Positions 37,232-43,893 of a DNA stretch of 43,893 bases are shown here, one piece after another. The stretch lies in contig NZ_AXVR01000042.1 of the NCBI RefSeq assembly GCF_000484695.1, positions 1 through 43,893 of the forward strand, written 5' to 3'. The notes under the pieces were generated by a model that did no database searches, had not been told where the DNA came from, and saw only the letters and a list, made by a program, of their open reading frames with translations. Within the stretch, counting starts at the first letter, position 1. Every line of letters begins with the position of its first letter. A program made the translations under genes and the position numbers. This stretch comes from Salinispora cortesiana. Lineage in GTDB: Bacteria > Actinomycetota > Actinomycetes > Mycobacteriales > Micromonosporaceae.

Positions 37232-39756
37232 CACGCGTCCCTCTCAGTTGCGGTCGGGGATTCGAGATCGTCCGACGGATCGATCGACCGAGGGCCGGTT
37301 CCGGCCTCGGACATTGATACTCGGGCGGCGGCAACCCGACGTCCCCTCGTCGTGCCGGCTTGTAGCTCCGCCATGATCCGGCGGGTTTCCTCCGGTGAGC
37401 GGGGGGTCGGTTCCGACGATGGTGACTGCCGACCGCCCACGGCTGGCTGCTGCACCGTCGGCCCATCCACGGCCGGCCCAGACCGCCGGGCCTCGGTGGC
37501 CGCCACGTCTGGACCGTTCGTGGAGTGAGACCCGCCGTGCGCGCCGGCTCCGGCTGCCCCCGCCGGCTCTGGCCTGGTCAGTCGTTCCTGCCCCGGCTCC
37601 CCAGCGACGCCAGCGGGCGGCACCGTCGCACCCACCCGGCTCCGCGGTCCCGCCCCCGGGCGACGCCGGACCCGCCGCGGCAGCCCATCGATCTCGCCGG
37701 CCACCTCGACTGGTGCCGGGCCGACATCGGCCATGGCCGACTCGCCGGCAGTCGGGACCGACGGGCTGTCGGCGAGCACCAACGGCTCCGACCCTGCGGC
37801 CAGCCGACCCGGTGTCTCCCACCGGGCTGCCGGAGATCCCAACCACTCCTGCGCACCGGGGGCCAGACCCGAGGGCAACGGCTCCTCGGCGACCAATTCG
37901 TCCGGGATACGAACAACCGCGGTCAGACCAGCCGACTCGGACCGACGCAGCCGGACTCCTACCCCGTGCCGGGCGGCCAGCCGGGCCACCACGAAGAGCC
38001 CGAGCCGGTCGGTCCGGGTTGGGTCGAACTCGGGCGACGAGGCCAACAACGAGTTGGCGTCTGCCAAGGCATCGGTGCTCATACCGAGGCCTTGGTCGGT
38101 GATCTCGAAGATGTATCCGTCGGCCCTGCGCACCCCGGCGACCTCGACCCGGGTCCCTGGTGGCGAAAACCGGGTGGCGTTCTCGATCAACTCGGCGAGC
38201 AGGTGGATCAGGTCACCCACGGTCCGGCCGACGAGGCCCGCCGACTGCACGCCGCCGATGTCAACCCGCTTGTACGCCTCAACCTCGGAGAGCGCCCCCC
38301 GAATCAGGTCGACCATGGCGACCGGGTTGCGCCAGCCCCGGCTCGGAGCCGAGCCAGCCAGAATCACCAGGTCCTCCGCGTGCCGCCGCAGCCGGGTGGC
38401 AAGGTGGTCTACCTGGAAGAGGTCCGCCAGTTCGTCCGGGTTCTCGGCGCGTCGCTCCATCCGGTCGAGCAGGGTGAGCTGGCGGTGCACCAGCCCCTGG
38501 CTACGCCGGGCGATGTTGAGGAAGACCTCGTTGAGGCCACGGCGCAGCTTCACCTCATCCTCGGCAGACCGAATAGCGGTCCGCCGCACCTCGGTGAAGG
38601 CACGCCCCAGCTGGCCGATCTCGTCCGTACCGAAATCGACCGACGGCGCCTCCCGTTCCACATCCACCGTCTCACCGTGACGCATCCGCGCCACCAGCTC
38701 GGGCAGCTGGCGTTCCGCCCGTTCGAGTACGGTGTGCAACCCGGCCAGCCGGCTCGCAAGGGAACGGCCGACCCGAACCGCCACCACCAGGGAGACCACG
38801 ACTGCGACGAGACCCAGCAACCCGGCGGACGCGAGCAGCAGAAAAACGCGTATGGCCAGGGGTTTCGACCGATCGGCCAAGCCATCGGCCTGGTCCAACT
38901 CGTAGTCCCGCATCGCCTGCTGGACCGCGTTGTAGTCGGCCTGCCAGGTAGCAGCCACGATCGGCAGCTGATCGGCGGAGTTCTCGATCAGGAGTTCCTG
39001 CATCTGATCCAGTCGGCGAAACTCCGCCTGCTCGGTCAGCTGCTGATACGCGCTACGTTCCGCCGCCGGTAGGTCGGCTACCGCCGAATCGGCGAGGAAG
39101 CGCTGGTTGACGATCGTCTGCACGAGTTTCCGGCGCTCGCCCTCGGCCATGCCACCTGAGACGAATGCTCCGGCCAGCAGGGCATCGGCCTGACCGAGCA
39201 GTTCGCGGGAGTGGCCGAGCGCGGTTACCGCCAACGCCTCCCGGTGCAGCGCCGGGTCCGGCAGCGCTGACAGCGCCGCGAAGGCCTGGAAGGCCGACGA
39301 GACCATTCCGCTGTAGAGATCAACAACGTCGGACTGGCCCACCTCCCTCCGGTCGATCTGACCACGCCCGGCCGGCAGCGCGTCCAGGGCGACGAGGAGG
39401 CGGTCCAACCGAACATCCAACAGGTCGCTGGTGGCATCCCGAAGGTCATCACCGGCAGCTCGACGACGCAGTTCGGCGATCGCCTCGTCCGTGTGCCTCC
39501 GCTGTTCGTCGAGGCCAACCTCGGCGGACTCGGCAGCCAGGTACACAGCCGAGAGGCGACGTTCGCGTTGCAGCTCGGCAACGACCGCCTCGCCGGGCCG
39601 CCCGAACTCATTGAGGAGGGTGCGGGCGGAGAGCAGGCTCTGCGCGGGCCCAAACGTGAGCGTGGTGGCGAAGATCCAAAGTGCGATGAGCGCGGACACC
39701 GGCGCCACGACCAGTGCGGTCAGCTTGGAGCGGATCGGCCAGTCGTGGGTGTTCAA
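37231..39756 (-). CDS. cvnA: Conservon sensor histidine kinase (CvnA type)
   Basis: The 841-residue protein has a first membrane helix (about 12-35), an extracellular NIT-type sensing domain (about 40-295: REVGQSDVVDLYSGMVSSAFQAFAALSAL, GMAEGERRKLVQTIVNQRFLADSAV), a second helix (about 303-328), a HAMP segment, and a kinase core. It shows HRQLTLLDRMERR (about 435), ELIENATRFSPPGTRVEV (N box, about 522), and ITDQGLGMS (G box, about 558). A long Pro/Gly/Arg-rich tail (about 640-841) follows. The NIT domain senses nitrate or nitrite in some proteins, but the signal here is unknown. The start is a TTG with GAGG 6 bases upstream. Confidence 0.92.
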   Translation of the reverse strand: MNTHDWPIRSKLTALVVAPVSALIALWIFATTLTFGPAQSLLSARTLLNEFGRPGEAVVAELQRERRLSAVYLAAESAEVGLDEQRRHTDEAIAELRRRAAGDDLRDATSDLLDVRLDRLLVALDALPAGRGQIDRREVGQSDVVDLYSGMVSSAFQAFAALSALPDPALHREALAVTALGHSRELLGQADALLAGAFVSGGMAEGERRKLVQTIVNQRFLADSAVADLPAAERSAYQQLTEQAEFRRLDQMQELLIENSADQLPIVAATWQADYNAVQQAMRDYELDQADGLADRSKPLAIRVFLLLASAGLLGLVAVVVSLVVAVRVGRSLASRLAGLHTVLERAERQLPELVARMRHGETVDVEREAPSVDFGTDEIGQLGRAFTEVRRTAIRSAEDEVKLRRGLNEVFLNIARRSQGLVHRQLTLLDRMERRAENPDELADLFQVDHLATRLRRHAEDLVILAGSAPSRGWRNPVAMVDLIRGALSEVEAYKRVDIGGVQSAGLVGRTVGDLIHLLAELIENATRFSPPGTRVEVAGVRRADGYIFEITDQGLGMSTDALADANSLLASSPEFDPTRTDRLGLFVVARLAARHGVGVRLRRSESAGLTAVVRIPDELVAEEPLPSGLAPGAQEWLGSPAARWETPGRLAAGSEPLVLADSPSVPTAGESAMADVGPAPVEVAGEIDGLPRRVRRRPGAGPRSRVGATVPPAGVAGEPGQERLTRPEPAGAAGAGAHGGSHSTNGPDVAATEARRSGPAVDGPTVQQPAVGGRQSPSSEPTPRSPEETRRIMAELQAGTTRGRRVAAARVSMSEAGTGPRSIDPSDDLESPTATERDA

Positions 39757-40204
39757 TCAGGACCTCGTCCAGCTGGTGGGAGCTGCGGGGGACGCCGGCG
39801 CAGGCCGGACAGCACCCGCCGGAGCGCGCCCCAAAGTCGGGCCAGGACGTCATCGACGGTCGCCTTGGGCAGGATACGGAATCCACGCCAATTCCACTAC
39901 CGCCCGTCTCGGTCCCGAACACATAGGACGGAAACCGTTCGCCCGAGCGACGCAACGGCCAACGTCCGCTCCACCGCCAGCAGAAAGAGCACAGCCATGG
40001 CACCCTGCCCGGAAGGCCACCCTCGACGCTAGGACCTCCATGCGTCGCCCGTCCGCTTTCCCGCTGTCCGGCTTCTTTGTCAGCAAACAACCATAATGAA
40101 CGATTCCTCGACGCGGCACCGAAAAGTGCGCCCGACCGGGATTGATGAGCTGCCTCAGGTGGGAATACCCAAGGCAGCGGAGGAGCCAGGTTGAGGAGAC
40201 GAGA
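39757..40204. other. Divergent intergenic region of 448 bases
   Basis: It lies between the conservon kinase gene (minus) and an unknown gene (plus) and must hold both promoters. An AT-richer patch (40075-40110) and a GGGAATACCC palindrome (40163-40172) are visible. No recognisable promoter pair or gene was found, though overlapping open frames occur on both strands. Confidence 0.5.
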
Positions 40205-40765
40205 ATGCGCCAGGACGAGCAGCAGGCCGACACCGAACGCCCGGAGGGCGCACCCTTCGCAGCCGTACCAGCACGACCGAAGGGTGGTCGACCCACGACC
40301 GTGGACGAGAACGACCAGCGCGTCGCCGTGGACGGGGACCGGGACGACGACCGGCCCGAATTCCACCGGCCGGGTCCGGTCCCGAGCGCCCTCGGTGCGC
40401 CCTCGGTGGGCGGGGCGGTCGCCGCGTCCGCGCTGGCCGGCGGGGCAGAGAAGGCTCCGGACGTGCGCGACGAATCAACCGCCCGGCCCGGCGACGGTGC
40501 CGTTGACGTTGCGCGAGAAGGCTGGCGGGCGGACCCGACGGCCGAGTTCCGCGGTGGCCCGGGGTGGGTGCAGCGACGGGCCGAGCGAGCTTCGACAGCT
40601 GCCGAGCCCCCCACCGCTGAGACCCACCGCGAACAGCGGGGGGACGGCGCGACCCAGGCCGTCGGCTCCGCCGCCGAGCAACGGCCCGATGCGGGTGGCA
40701 TGGCACCCGATGCACGGGGTACGCGGGAAGGTAGCGCACGTACGGACGGGAGGGCGACACCATGA
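40205..40765 (+). CDS. Acidic, probably disordered protein of unknown function
   Basis: This 186-residue protein (MRQDEQQADTERPEGAPFAAVPARPKGGRPTTVDENDQRVAVDGDRDDDRPEF...) is rich in Ala, Gly, Arg, Asp and Glu and has no transmembrane or catalytic pattern; a few segments such as REGWRADPTAEFRGGPGWVQRRAE look more ordered. Composition suggests an intrinsically disordered protein. GGAGACGAGA precedes the ATG by 2-8 bases. It overlaps the next gene by 4 bases (ATGA), so both are one unit. I do not recognise the family. Confidence 0.62.
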   Translation: MRQDEQQADTERPEGAPFAAVPARPKGGRPTTVDENDQRVAVDGDRDDDRPEFHRPGPVPSALGAPSVGGAVAASALAGGAEKAPDVRDESTARPGDGAVDVAREGWRADPTAEFRGGPGWVQRRAERASTAAEPPTAETHREQRGDGATQAVGSAAEQRPDAGGMAPDARGTREGSARTDGRATP

Positions 40766-41118
40766 CCGATCGGGACCGGTACCGACCGTTGGAGGAGAGC
40801 GCTGAGGCAGCTGCGGCGGTCGAGGACGACACCGGCGTCCCCCAGCTGATGACCGGCGGGGGTGGCGACCGGAACACCCCCGCCTTCGCCGCCGCTGGGG
40901 AGCAGGCCGACGGCGGCGCGTCGACCGAGGACCTCCTTGGCGACCCGTACGGCGCCGGAGCCGGTGGGGACGCCGTCCACACCGGAGCGGAGCAGCCGTG
41001 GGAGCCGGAGGATCTGGTGGCGGCACGCGGTCAGGACCTGACACCGGAGAATGTTGAGCGGGCCCGCCGAGACCTGGTCGAGAAGGGCCGGGCGGCGATC
41101 GAACGTACGGTCCCCTGA
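40762..41118 (+). CDS. Small acidic protein of unknown function
   Basis: The 118-residue protein (MTDRDRYRPLEESAEAAAAVEDDTGVPQLMTGG...) is very acidic and rich in Ala and Gly; the end (WEPEDLVAARGQDLTPENVERARRDLVEKGRAAIERTVP) is helical and may be the functional part. No domain is recognised. It is translated with the preceding gene through a 4-base overlap, and ends before a strong hairpin. Confidence 0.65.
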   Translation: MTDRDRYRPLEESAEAAAAVEDDTGVPQLMTGGGGDRNTPAFAAAGEQADGGASTEDLLGDPYGAGAGGDAVHTGAEQPWEPEDLVAARGQDLTPENVERARRDLVEKGRAAIERTVP

Positions 41119-41136
41119 CCACGTAGCCGCCGGCGC

Positions 41137-41167
41137 CCCGGACCCGATCGAGCTGATCGGGTCCGGG
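41137..41167. terminator. 13-bp perfect hairpin between convergent genes
   Basis: CCCGGACCCGATC (41137-41149) and its exact complement (41155-41167) flank a GAGCT loop between the unknown gene and the cellulase stop. It can terminate from both sides. Confidence 0.75.
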
Positions 41168-41222
41168 ACTCGGGGAACCCGCCGCCCAAGCGCCTCACAA
41201 CCCCAGCGGCTGGGCGCCAAAA

Positions 41223-42998
41223 TCAGGACAGCGGCGGGTGGGCGTTCTGCATGAGTTGCTGGAGCTGCGCCGGGAACCAGGCACCGGAGATCGGCGCATC
41301 GGGCAGGGCCCCGGTGGGGTTGAAGCCGTTACGGGCATTGCCCTCGTACGTCGGGTCGCACATCCGGTCAAAGCCCTTGCCATCGTCGTTCGGGATCTCC
41401 TCGCTGGAGCCGTCCGACTCACCCGGCGGCTTCACCCAGACGTAGGCATCGATGCCCGGCTCCGGCGCGGCCTGCGGCCGCTCGCCCAGGCCCGCGCCAG
41501 ACTGGTTGCACCAGTTGCCGGCGTGGATTCGTCGATCAACCCGGCCTCCGTCGACGTAGCTGTCGACGTCGGTCATCGGTCCGGGGCCAGCTGGTCGGGC
41601 GCTGCCACCCCAGCCGTTGCGGGAGGTGTCAATCAACATTCCCACTTCCGAGTCGAAGCCCTTCACAACCAGTTCGTCCCGGAATGCCTGCGCAAACGTC
41701 AGCTCGTCCACGTACTGGTTCCAGTCCACCCACGTGGACTGGCGGATCGTCTGACCGTTGACCGTGTCGGTGATCTGGAAGTAGGGCTCGCGCAGTGCCG
41801 AGTAGTTGGCGGTGTTGACGATGAAGCCATGCACGTCATCGACCGTGCTGCCGGAGGCGGTAGCGGCTTCCTTCAGGAGCAGGGCGACCGGGCTGAAGTT
41901 GGTGTCCCAACCGATCCAGCCGTGGTGGGCCGCGTCCACGTAGTTGTAGACGTTGCTGATCGCACCCAGGTTGGCCAGCGCGTAGCCGATGCCGTTGACG
42001 TAGGCGCCGTTCTGCTTGACGAGGTCACAGGTCGGAGTGGCACCCGGGTTGCTGCCGGTGTTGGCGTGCAGATTCGGCAGTGAGTCGATCTCGATGATGT
42101 TGATGATCCGGAGGTCCTGGTACGCCGGGTCACTCTGGATCGCCGCGATTGGGTCGATGAATTCGGCCTGGTAGCGAGGCAACTCGTCCGGCGCCAGTTC
42201 ACCGTTCGAGGCGAGCGCAGCGCAGTCCCGACCGGGCAGGTTGTAGATGACGAACTGGATGTAGTCCGCACCCTGGCTCAGCGCCTCATCCAGGTGATCG
42301 CGTACGCCCATCGGGCCGTTGGACTGACTGTCGTCGGTGCCTTCGATGGCCGCGATCCGGTCGATCCAGACGGCGGTCGGCGTGTTCGACACCCGGTCAC
42401 CGCCCGGAACTGACTCGGCCTTGGCCTTCCACTCCGGATTCACGTAGCCCACCGCGTTCAGGTACGGGTTGTCCACTCGGCCTCCGGGAGGCGCGGTGGT
42501 GGGTGGTGGGGTCGTCGGTGGTGCCGTGGTGGGAGGTGGGGTCGTCGGCGGTGCCGTGGTGGGGCCACCGCCGCCGATGCAGGCCACTCCGTTGAGGGTG
42601 AACGACACCGGCTTGGGGTTACTGCCACTCCACGAGCCGTTGAAGCCGATCTCAACGGTGGCGCCGCTGGCTACCGAACCGTTGTACGACTCATTCTGGG
42701 CAGTGACGTTCTGCCCGGACTGGCTATACCGGGCCGACCAGCCGTGCACAACCTGCTGGCTGCTGTTCGGGAAGGTGAAGCCAAGCGTCCAGCCGTCGAG
42801 CGCCTCCCCGGTGTTCTTGATACTGAGGGAGGCGGTGAAACCGCCGGGCCAGTCATTCGTGGTATACGAGACCTCACACTGGGTCGCGGCGTGAGCCATG
42901 GTGACCGGCAGGGTCACCAACCCACCTACGACCAGGATGCCCGCGCCAGCCAGCGCGAGGGACGGGCGCGGGCCGGCGAGTCTTCTCCACACATTCAT
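41223..42998 (-). CDS. Secreted GH6 cellulase with N-terminal CBM2
   Basis: The 591-residue protein has a signal peptide (LALAGAGILVVGGLVTLPVTMAHA), a family 2 cellulose-binding module (about 40-140, with W and Y at CBM2 positions: SYTTNDWPGGFTASLSIKNTG, GWTLGFTFPN, GWSARYSQSG), a Pro/Thr linker made of PTTAPPTTPP repeats, and a GH6 catalytic domain from about residue 173. GH6 signature 1 appears as VIYNLPGRDCAALASNGE and the second as IIEIDSLPN. The length and EID variant suggest an exo-type cellobiohydrolase. AAGGAGATC lies 7-8 bases before the ATG. A CebR-type operator is upstream. Confidence 0.94.
   Translation of the reverse strand: MNVWRRLAGPRPSLALAGAGILVVGGLVTLPVTMAHAATQCEVSYTTNDWPGGFTASLSIKNTGEALDGWTLGFTFPNSSQQVVHGWSARYSQSGQNVTAQNESYNGSVASGATVEIGFNGSWSGSNPKPVSFTLNGVACIGGGGPTTAPPTTPPPTTAPPTTPPPTTAPPGGRVDNPYLNAVGYVNPEWKAKAESVPGGDRVSNTPTAVWIDRIAAIEGTDDSQSNGPMGVRDHLDEALSQGADYIQFVIYNLPGRDCAALASNGELAPDELPRYQAEFIDPIAAIQSDPAYQDLRIINIIEIDSLPNLHANTGSNPGATPTCDLVKQNGAYVNGIGYALANLGAISNVYNYVDAAHHGWIGWDTNFSPVALLLKEAATASGSTVDDVHGFIVNTANYSALREPYFQITDTVNGQTIRQSTWVDWNQYVDELTFAQAFRDELVVKGFDSEVGMLIDTSRNGWGGSARPAGPGPMTDVDSYVDGGRVDRRIHAGNWCNQSGAGLGERPQAAPEPGIDAYVWVKPPGESDGSSEEIPNDDGKGFDRMCDPTYEGNARNGFNPTGALPDAPISGAWFPAQLQQLMQNAHPPLS
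42496..42566. repeat. 30-base tandem repeats coding the Pro-Thr linker
   Basis: Two units of about 30 bases (42496-42525 and 42526-42555) and a partial third encode PTTAPPTTPP. They lie inside the cellulase gene and are protein linker DNA. Confidence 0.8.
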
Positions 42999-43244
42999 GC
43001 CACAGATCTCCTTGGGCGAGACCGTTCCGCGGACGGCCCGGCCTACTGACCCGGTGAATGCCGACGTGGGCAGCCACCGATGCCAGCGGATGCTTCCGGG
43101 GCCGTCCTGGACCGGGTGGTGGTGGTCTTTGCAGAGCTGTGAAGCAGGTCGGTCGGATCGGCAGGATGATCGCCCGGCGAACCGGTTGCCCTCGACGCCC
43201 CTGCCGCTGCGTGGTGCGGCTCACCATGTAGGTCGATTTTCCCA

Positions 43245-43258
43245 TGGGAGCGCTTCCA
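43245..43258. promoter_or_regulatory. CebR/CelR-type cellulase operator
   Basis: TGGGAGCGCTTCCA differs in one base from the established 14-base operator TGGGAGCGCTCCCA of CebR/CelR, the cellobiose-responsive LacI-family repressors of actinomycetes. It lies 247 bases before the cellulase start on the other strand, implying cellobiose induction. Confidence 0.75.
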
Positions 43259-43396
43259 TCGCAATCCCTCGACGGGATCGCGCCGACCGAACCCCTTCCA
43301 CCGACTCGAGCAGCAACAAGAGCGCCGCAACACAGGAAGGGCCTACACCCGTCAGTCAAGACCGCAAGCCACCAACCCCTACATAACCCCTAAAGC

Positions 43397-43415
43397 GGGA
43401 AAGGCGAAATTTCCC
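43397..43415. promoter_or_regulatory. Inverted repeat upstream of the right-edge gene
   Basis: GGGAAA and TTTCCC flank 7 bases, about 87 bases upstream of ATG 43502. It may be an operator; no binding protein is known. Confidence 0.3.
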
Positions 43416-43501
43416 CTTCATAAGTTGTGAAACGGACTAACGTCTGCCCTAGCTCGGTTGTCGCCGAGTTCAGGACAACAGGGGATGGAGTGACGCACGT
43501 T

Positions 43502-43893
43502 ATGGCAAAGAAGCTGCTCGGGAAGGTCGTGGCAGGTGCGGCCCTCGGCGGTGCCTCCCTGCTCGTGTGCGCACCGGGAATCGCGGTCGCGGACGATCAC
43601 CACCGTAAAGATGAGGGCAAGGTCGTAGCCAAGCCACACGAGGTCAAGGCCGGCCACGAGGTCAAGCTGATCCAGTTCTGCCCGACGCCGCAGGAGCACG
43701 CCTACGTCTGGTCGAAGGTGACCGGCAAGGTCAAGCTCAAGCCAGCGCACGACCGGGACAAGGGTCGCGACCATAAGGGCGATTGGGACGACAAGAAGGA
43801 CTGGGACGACAAGCGCCACGACTACAAGGGCGACTACGACCACAAGAAGGACTACGACCACAAGGACCACCGCGACCACAAGGACGACTGGGA
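43502..43893 (+). CDS. Secreted Asp/Lys/Trp/His-rich repeat protein, 3' end outside window
   Basis: From ATG 43502 the frame is open to the edge (about 130 codons). A signal peptide (MAKKLLGKVVAGAALGGASL through VADDH) is followed by a small body with HEVKAGHEVKLIQFCPTPQEHAYVWSKVTGKVKL, then a tail of DWDDKK, DYDHKK and DHRDHK units. GGAG lies about 11 bases before the ATG. A GTG four codons earlier (43490) is possible. The family is not recognised; a surface or cell-wall role is only inferred from the signal peptide and tail. Confidence 0.75.
   Translation, partial: MAKKLLGKVVAGAALGGASLLVCAPGIAVADDHHRKDEGKVVAKPHEVKAGHEVKLIQFCPTPQEHAYVWSKVTGKVKLKPAHDRDKGRDHKGDWDDKKDWDDKRHDYKGDYDHKKDYDHKDHRDHKDDW
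43781..43893 (+). repeat. Tandem repeats coding D(W/Y)D(D/H)K(K/R) units
   Basis: Units of 15-18 bases such as GACTGGGACGACAAG and GACTACGACCACAAG repeat to the window edge. They encode a charged Asp/Lys/His-rich tail and are protein repeats, not CRISPR. Confidence 0.75.

Larger units (their letters stand above)
42999..43501. other. Divergent intergenic region of 503 bases
   Basis: This region carries the control sites for the cellulase (minus) and the repeat protein (plus). A CebR-type operator at 43245-43258 and a GGGAAA-N7-TTTCCC inverted repeat at 43397-43415 are visible, with a TAACGT -10-like box near 43437. No gene is seen. Confidence 0.55.

Noticed and set aside
40163..40172. GGGAATACCC, read on the minus strand as a GGGTAT -10 box
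   Set aside because: No matching GTTT box lies 14-16 bases upstream and it is over 400 bases from the kinase start.
42496..42566. Regular repeats resembling a CRISPR array
   Set aside because: They are adjacent coding repeats for a Pro-Thr linker, with no spacers.
1..43893. tRNA, rRNA, insertion sequence or phage attachment sites
   Set aside because: No cloverleaf, conserved rRNA stretch, transposase or integrase was seen on either strand.

Overview
The window is 43.9 kb of high-GC DNA with dense genes, frequent GTG/TTG starts, short overlaps (ATGA, GTGA, TGATG) and actinobacterial gene families: a conservon (sensor kinase, roadblock, DUF742, GTPase), an F420-type PPOX oxidoreductase, a HrdB/SigB-like sigma factor, PhoX-type and YHYH proteins, and a GPGG-motif microprotein. 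The content fits a free-living, polysaccharide-using actinomycete, and the Micromonosporaceae seem most likely. The family-level assignment is inference from gene content, not a database match. I saw no tRNA, rRNA, CRISPR array, prophage or intact insertion sequence, so this reads as ordinary chromosome.

Layout. At 1-358 a secreted or membrane-anchored repeat protein is cut by the left edge, followed by a gene-poor, less GC-rich stretch to 903. At 904-2567 are a YHYH lipoprotein and a RibD/DHFR-like reductase, which converge on a PlsC acyltransferase. At 3457-6970 (minus) are a glycogen-debranching-type glycosidase, a small SCP2-like protein, a two-CBS protein and an F420-type oxidoreductase. 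At 7053-12074 (minus) are asd, an M16 protease pair (one active, one inactive subunit) and a Tat-exported PhoX-like protein. At 12201-13480 (plus) is a class I DAHP synthase with an apparent attenuator: a 19-codon leader peptide with Tyr, Trp and Phe codons, then a strong terminator. Small unknown genes and two minus-strand or plus-strand membrane clusters follow to 16286, then an NlpC/P60 hydrolase and a primary-type sigma factor that converge on a hairpin terminator.

At 18916-22098 are a thymidylate-kinase-like protein and a tight five-gene plus-strand set (nucleotidyltransferase, BON-like, metallophosphoesterase, GPGG microprotein, TspO). At 22256-29810 sugar uptake and catabolism genes face each other: an ABC importer for oligosaccharides without its own ATPase (plus) against xylA-xylB-MFS (minus). 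At 29974-35691 (minus) are a PfkB kinase, an exopolysaccharide-initiating sugar transferase, a solute-binding/VWA protein and a lactonase-like beta-propeller. At 35856-39756 (minus) is the cvnABCD conservon. At 40205-41118 (plus) are two unknown acidic proteins. At 41223-42998 (minus) is a GH6 cellulase with a CBM2 and an upstream CebR/CelR-type operator. A second secreted repeat protein is cut by the right edge.

Two regulatory themes stand out. First, six starts (five genes plus the leader peptide) have a TANNNT -10 box ending 6-7 bases before the start codon, the layout expected for leaderless mRNAs. Second, carbon and amino-acid genes carry visible control sites: the aromatic attenuator, the cellulase operator, candidate LacI-type and xyl-type operators, and an intercistronic hairpin after the ABC solute-binding gene.
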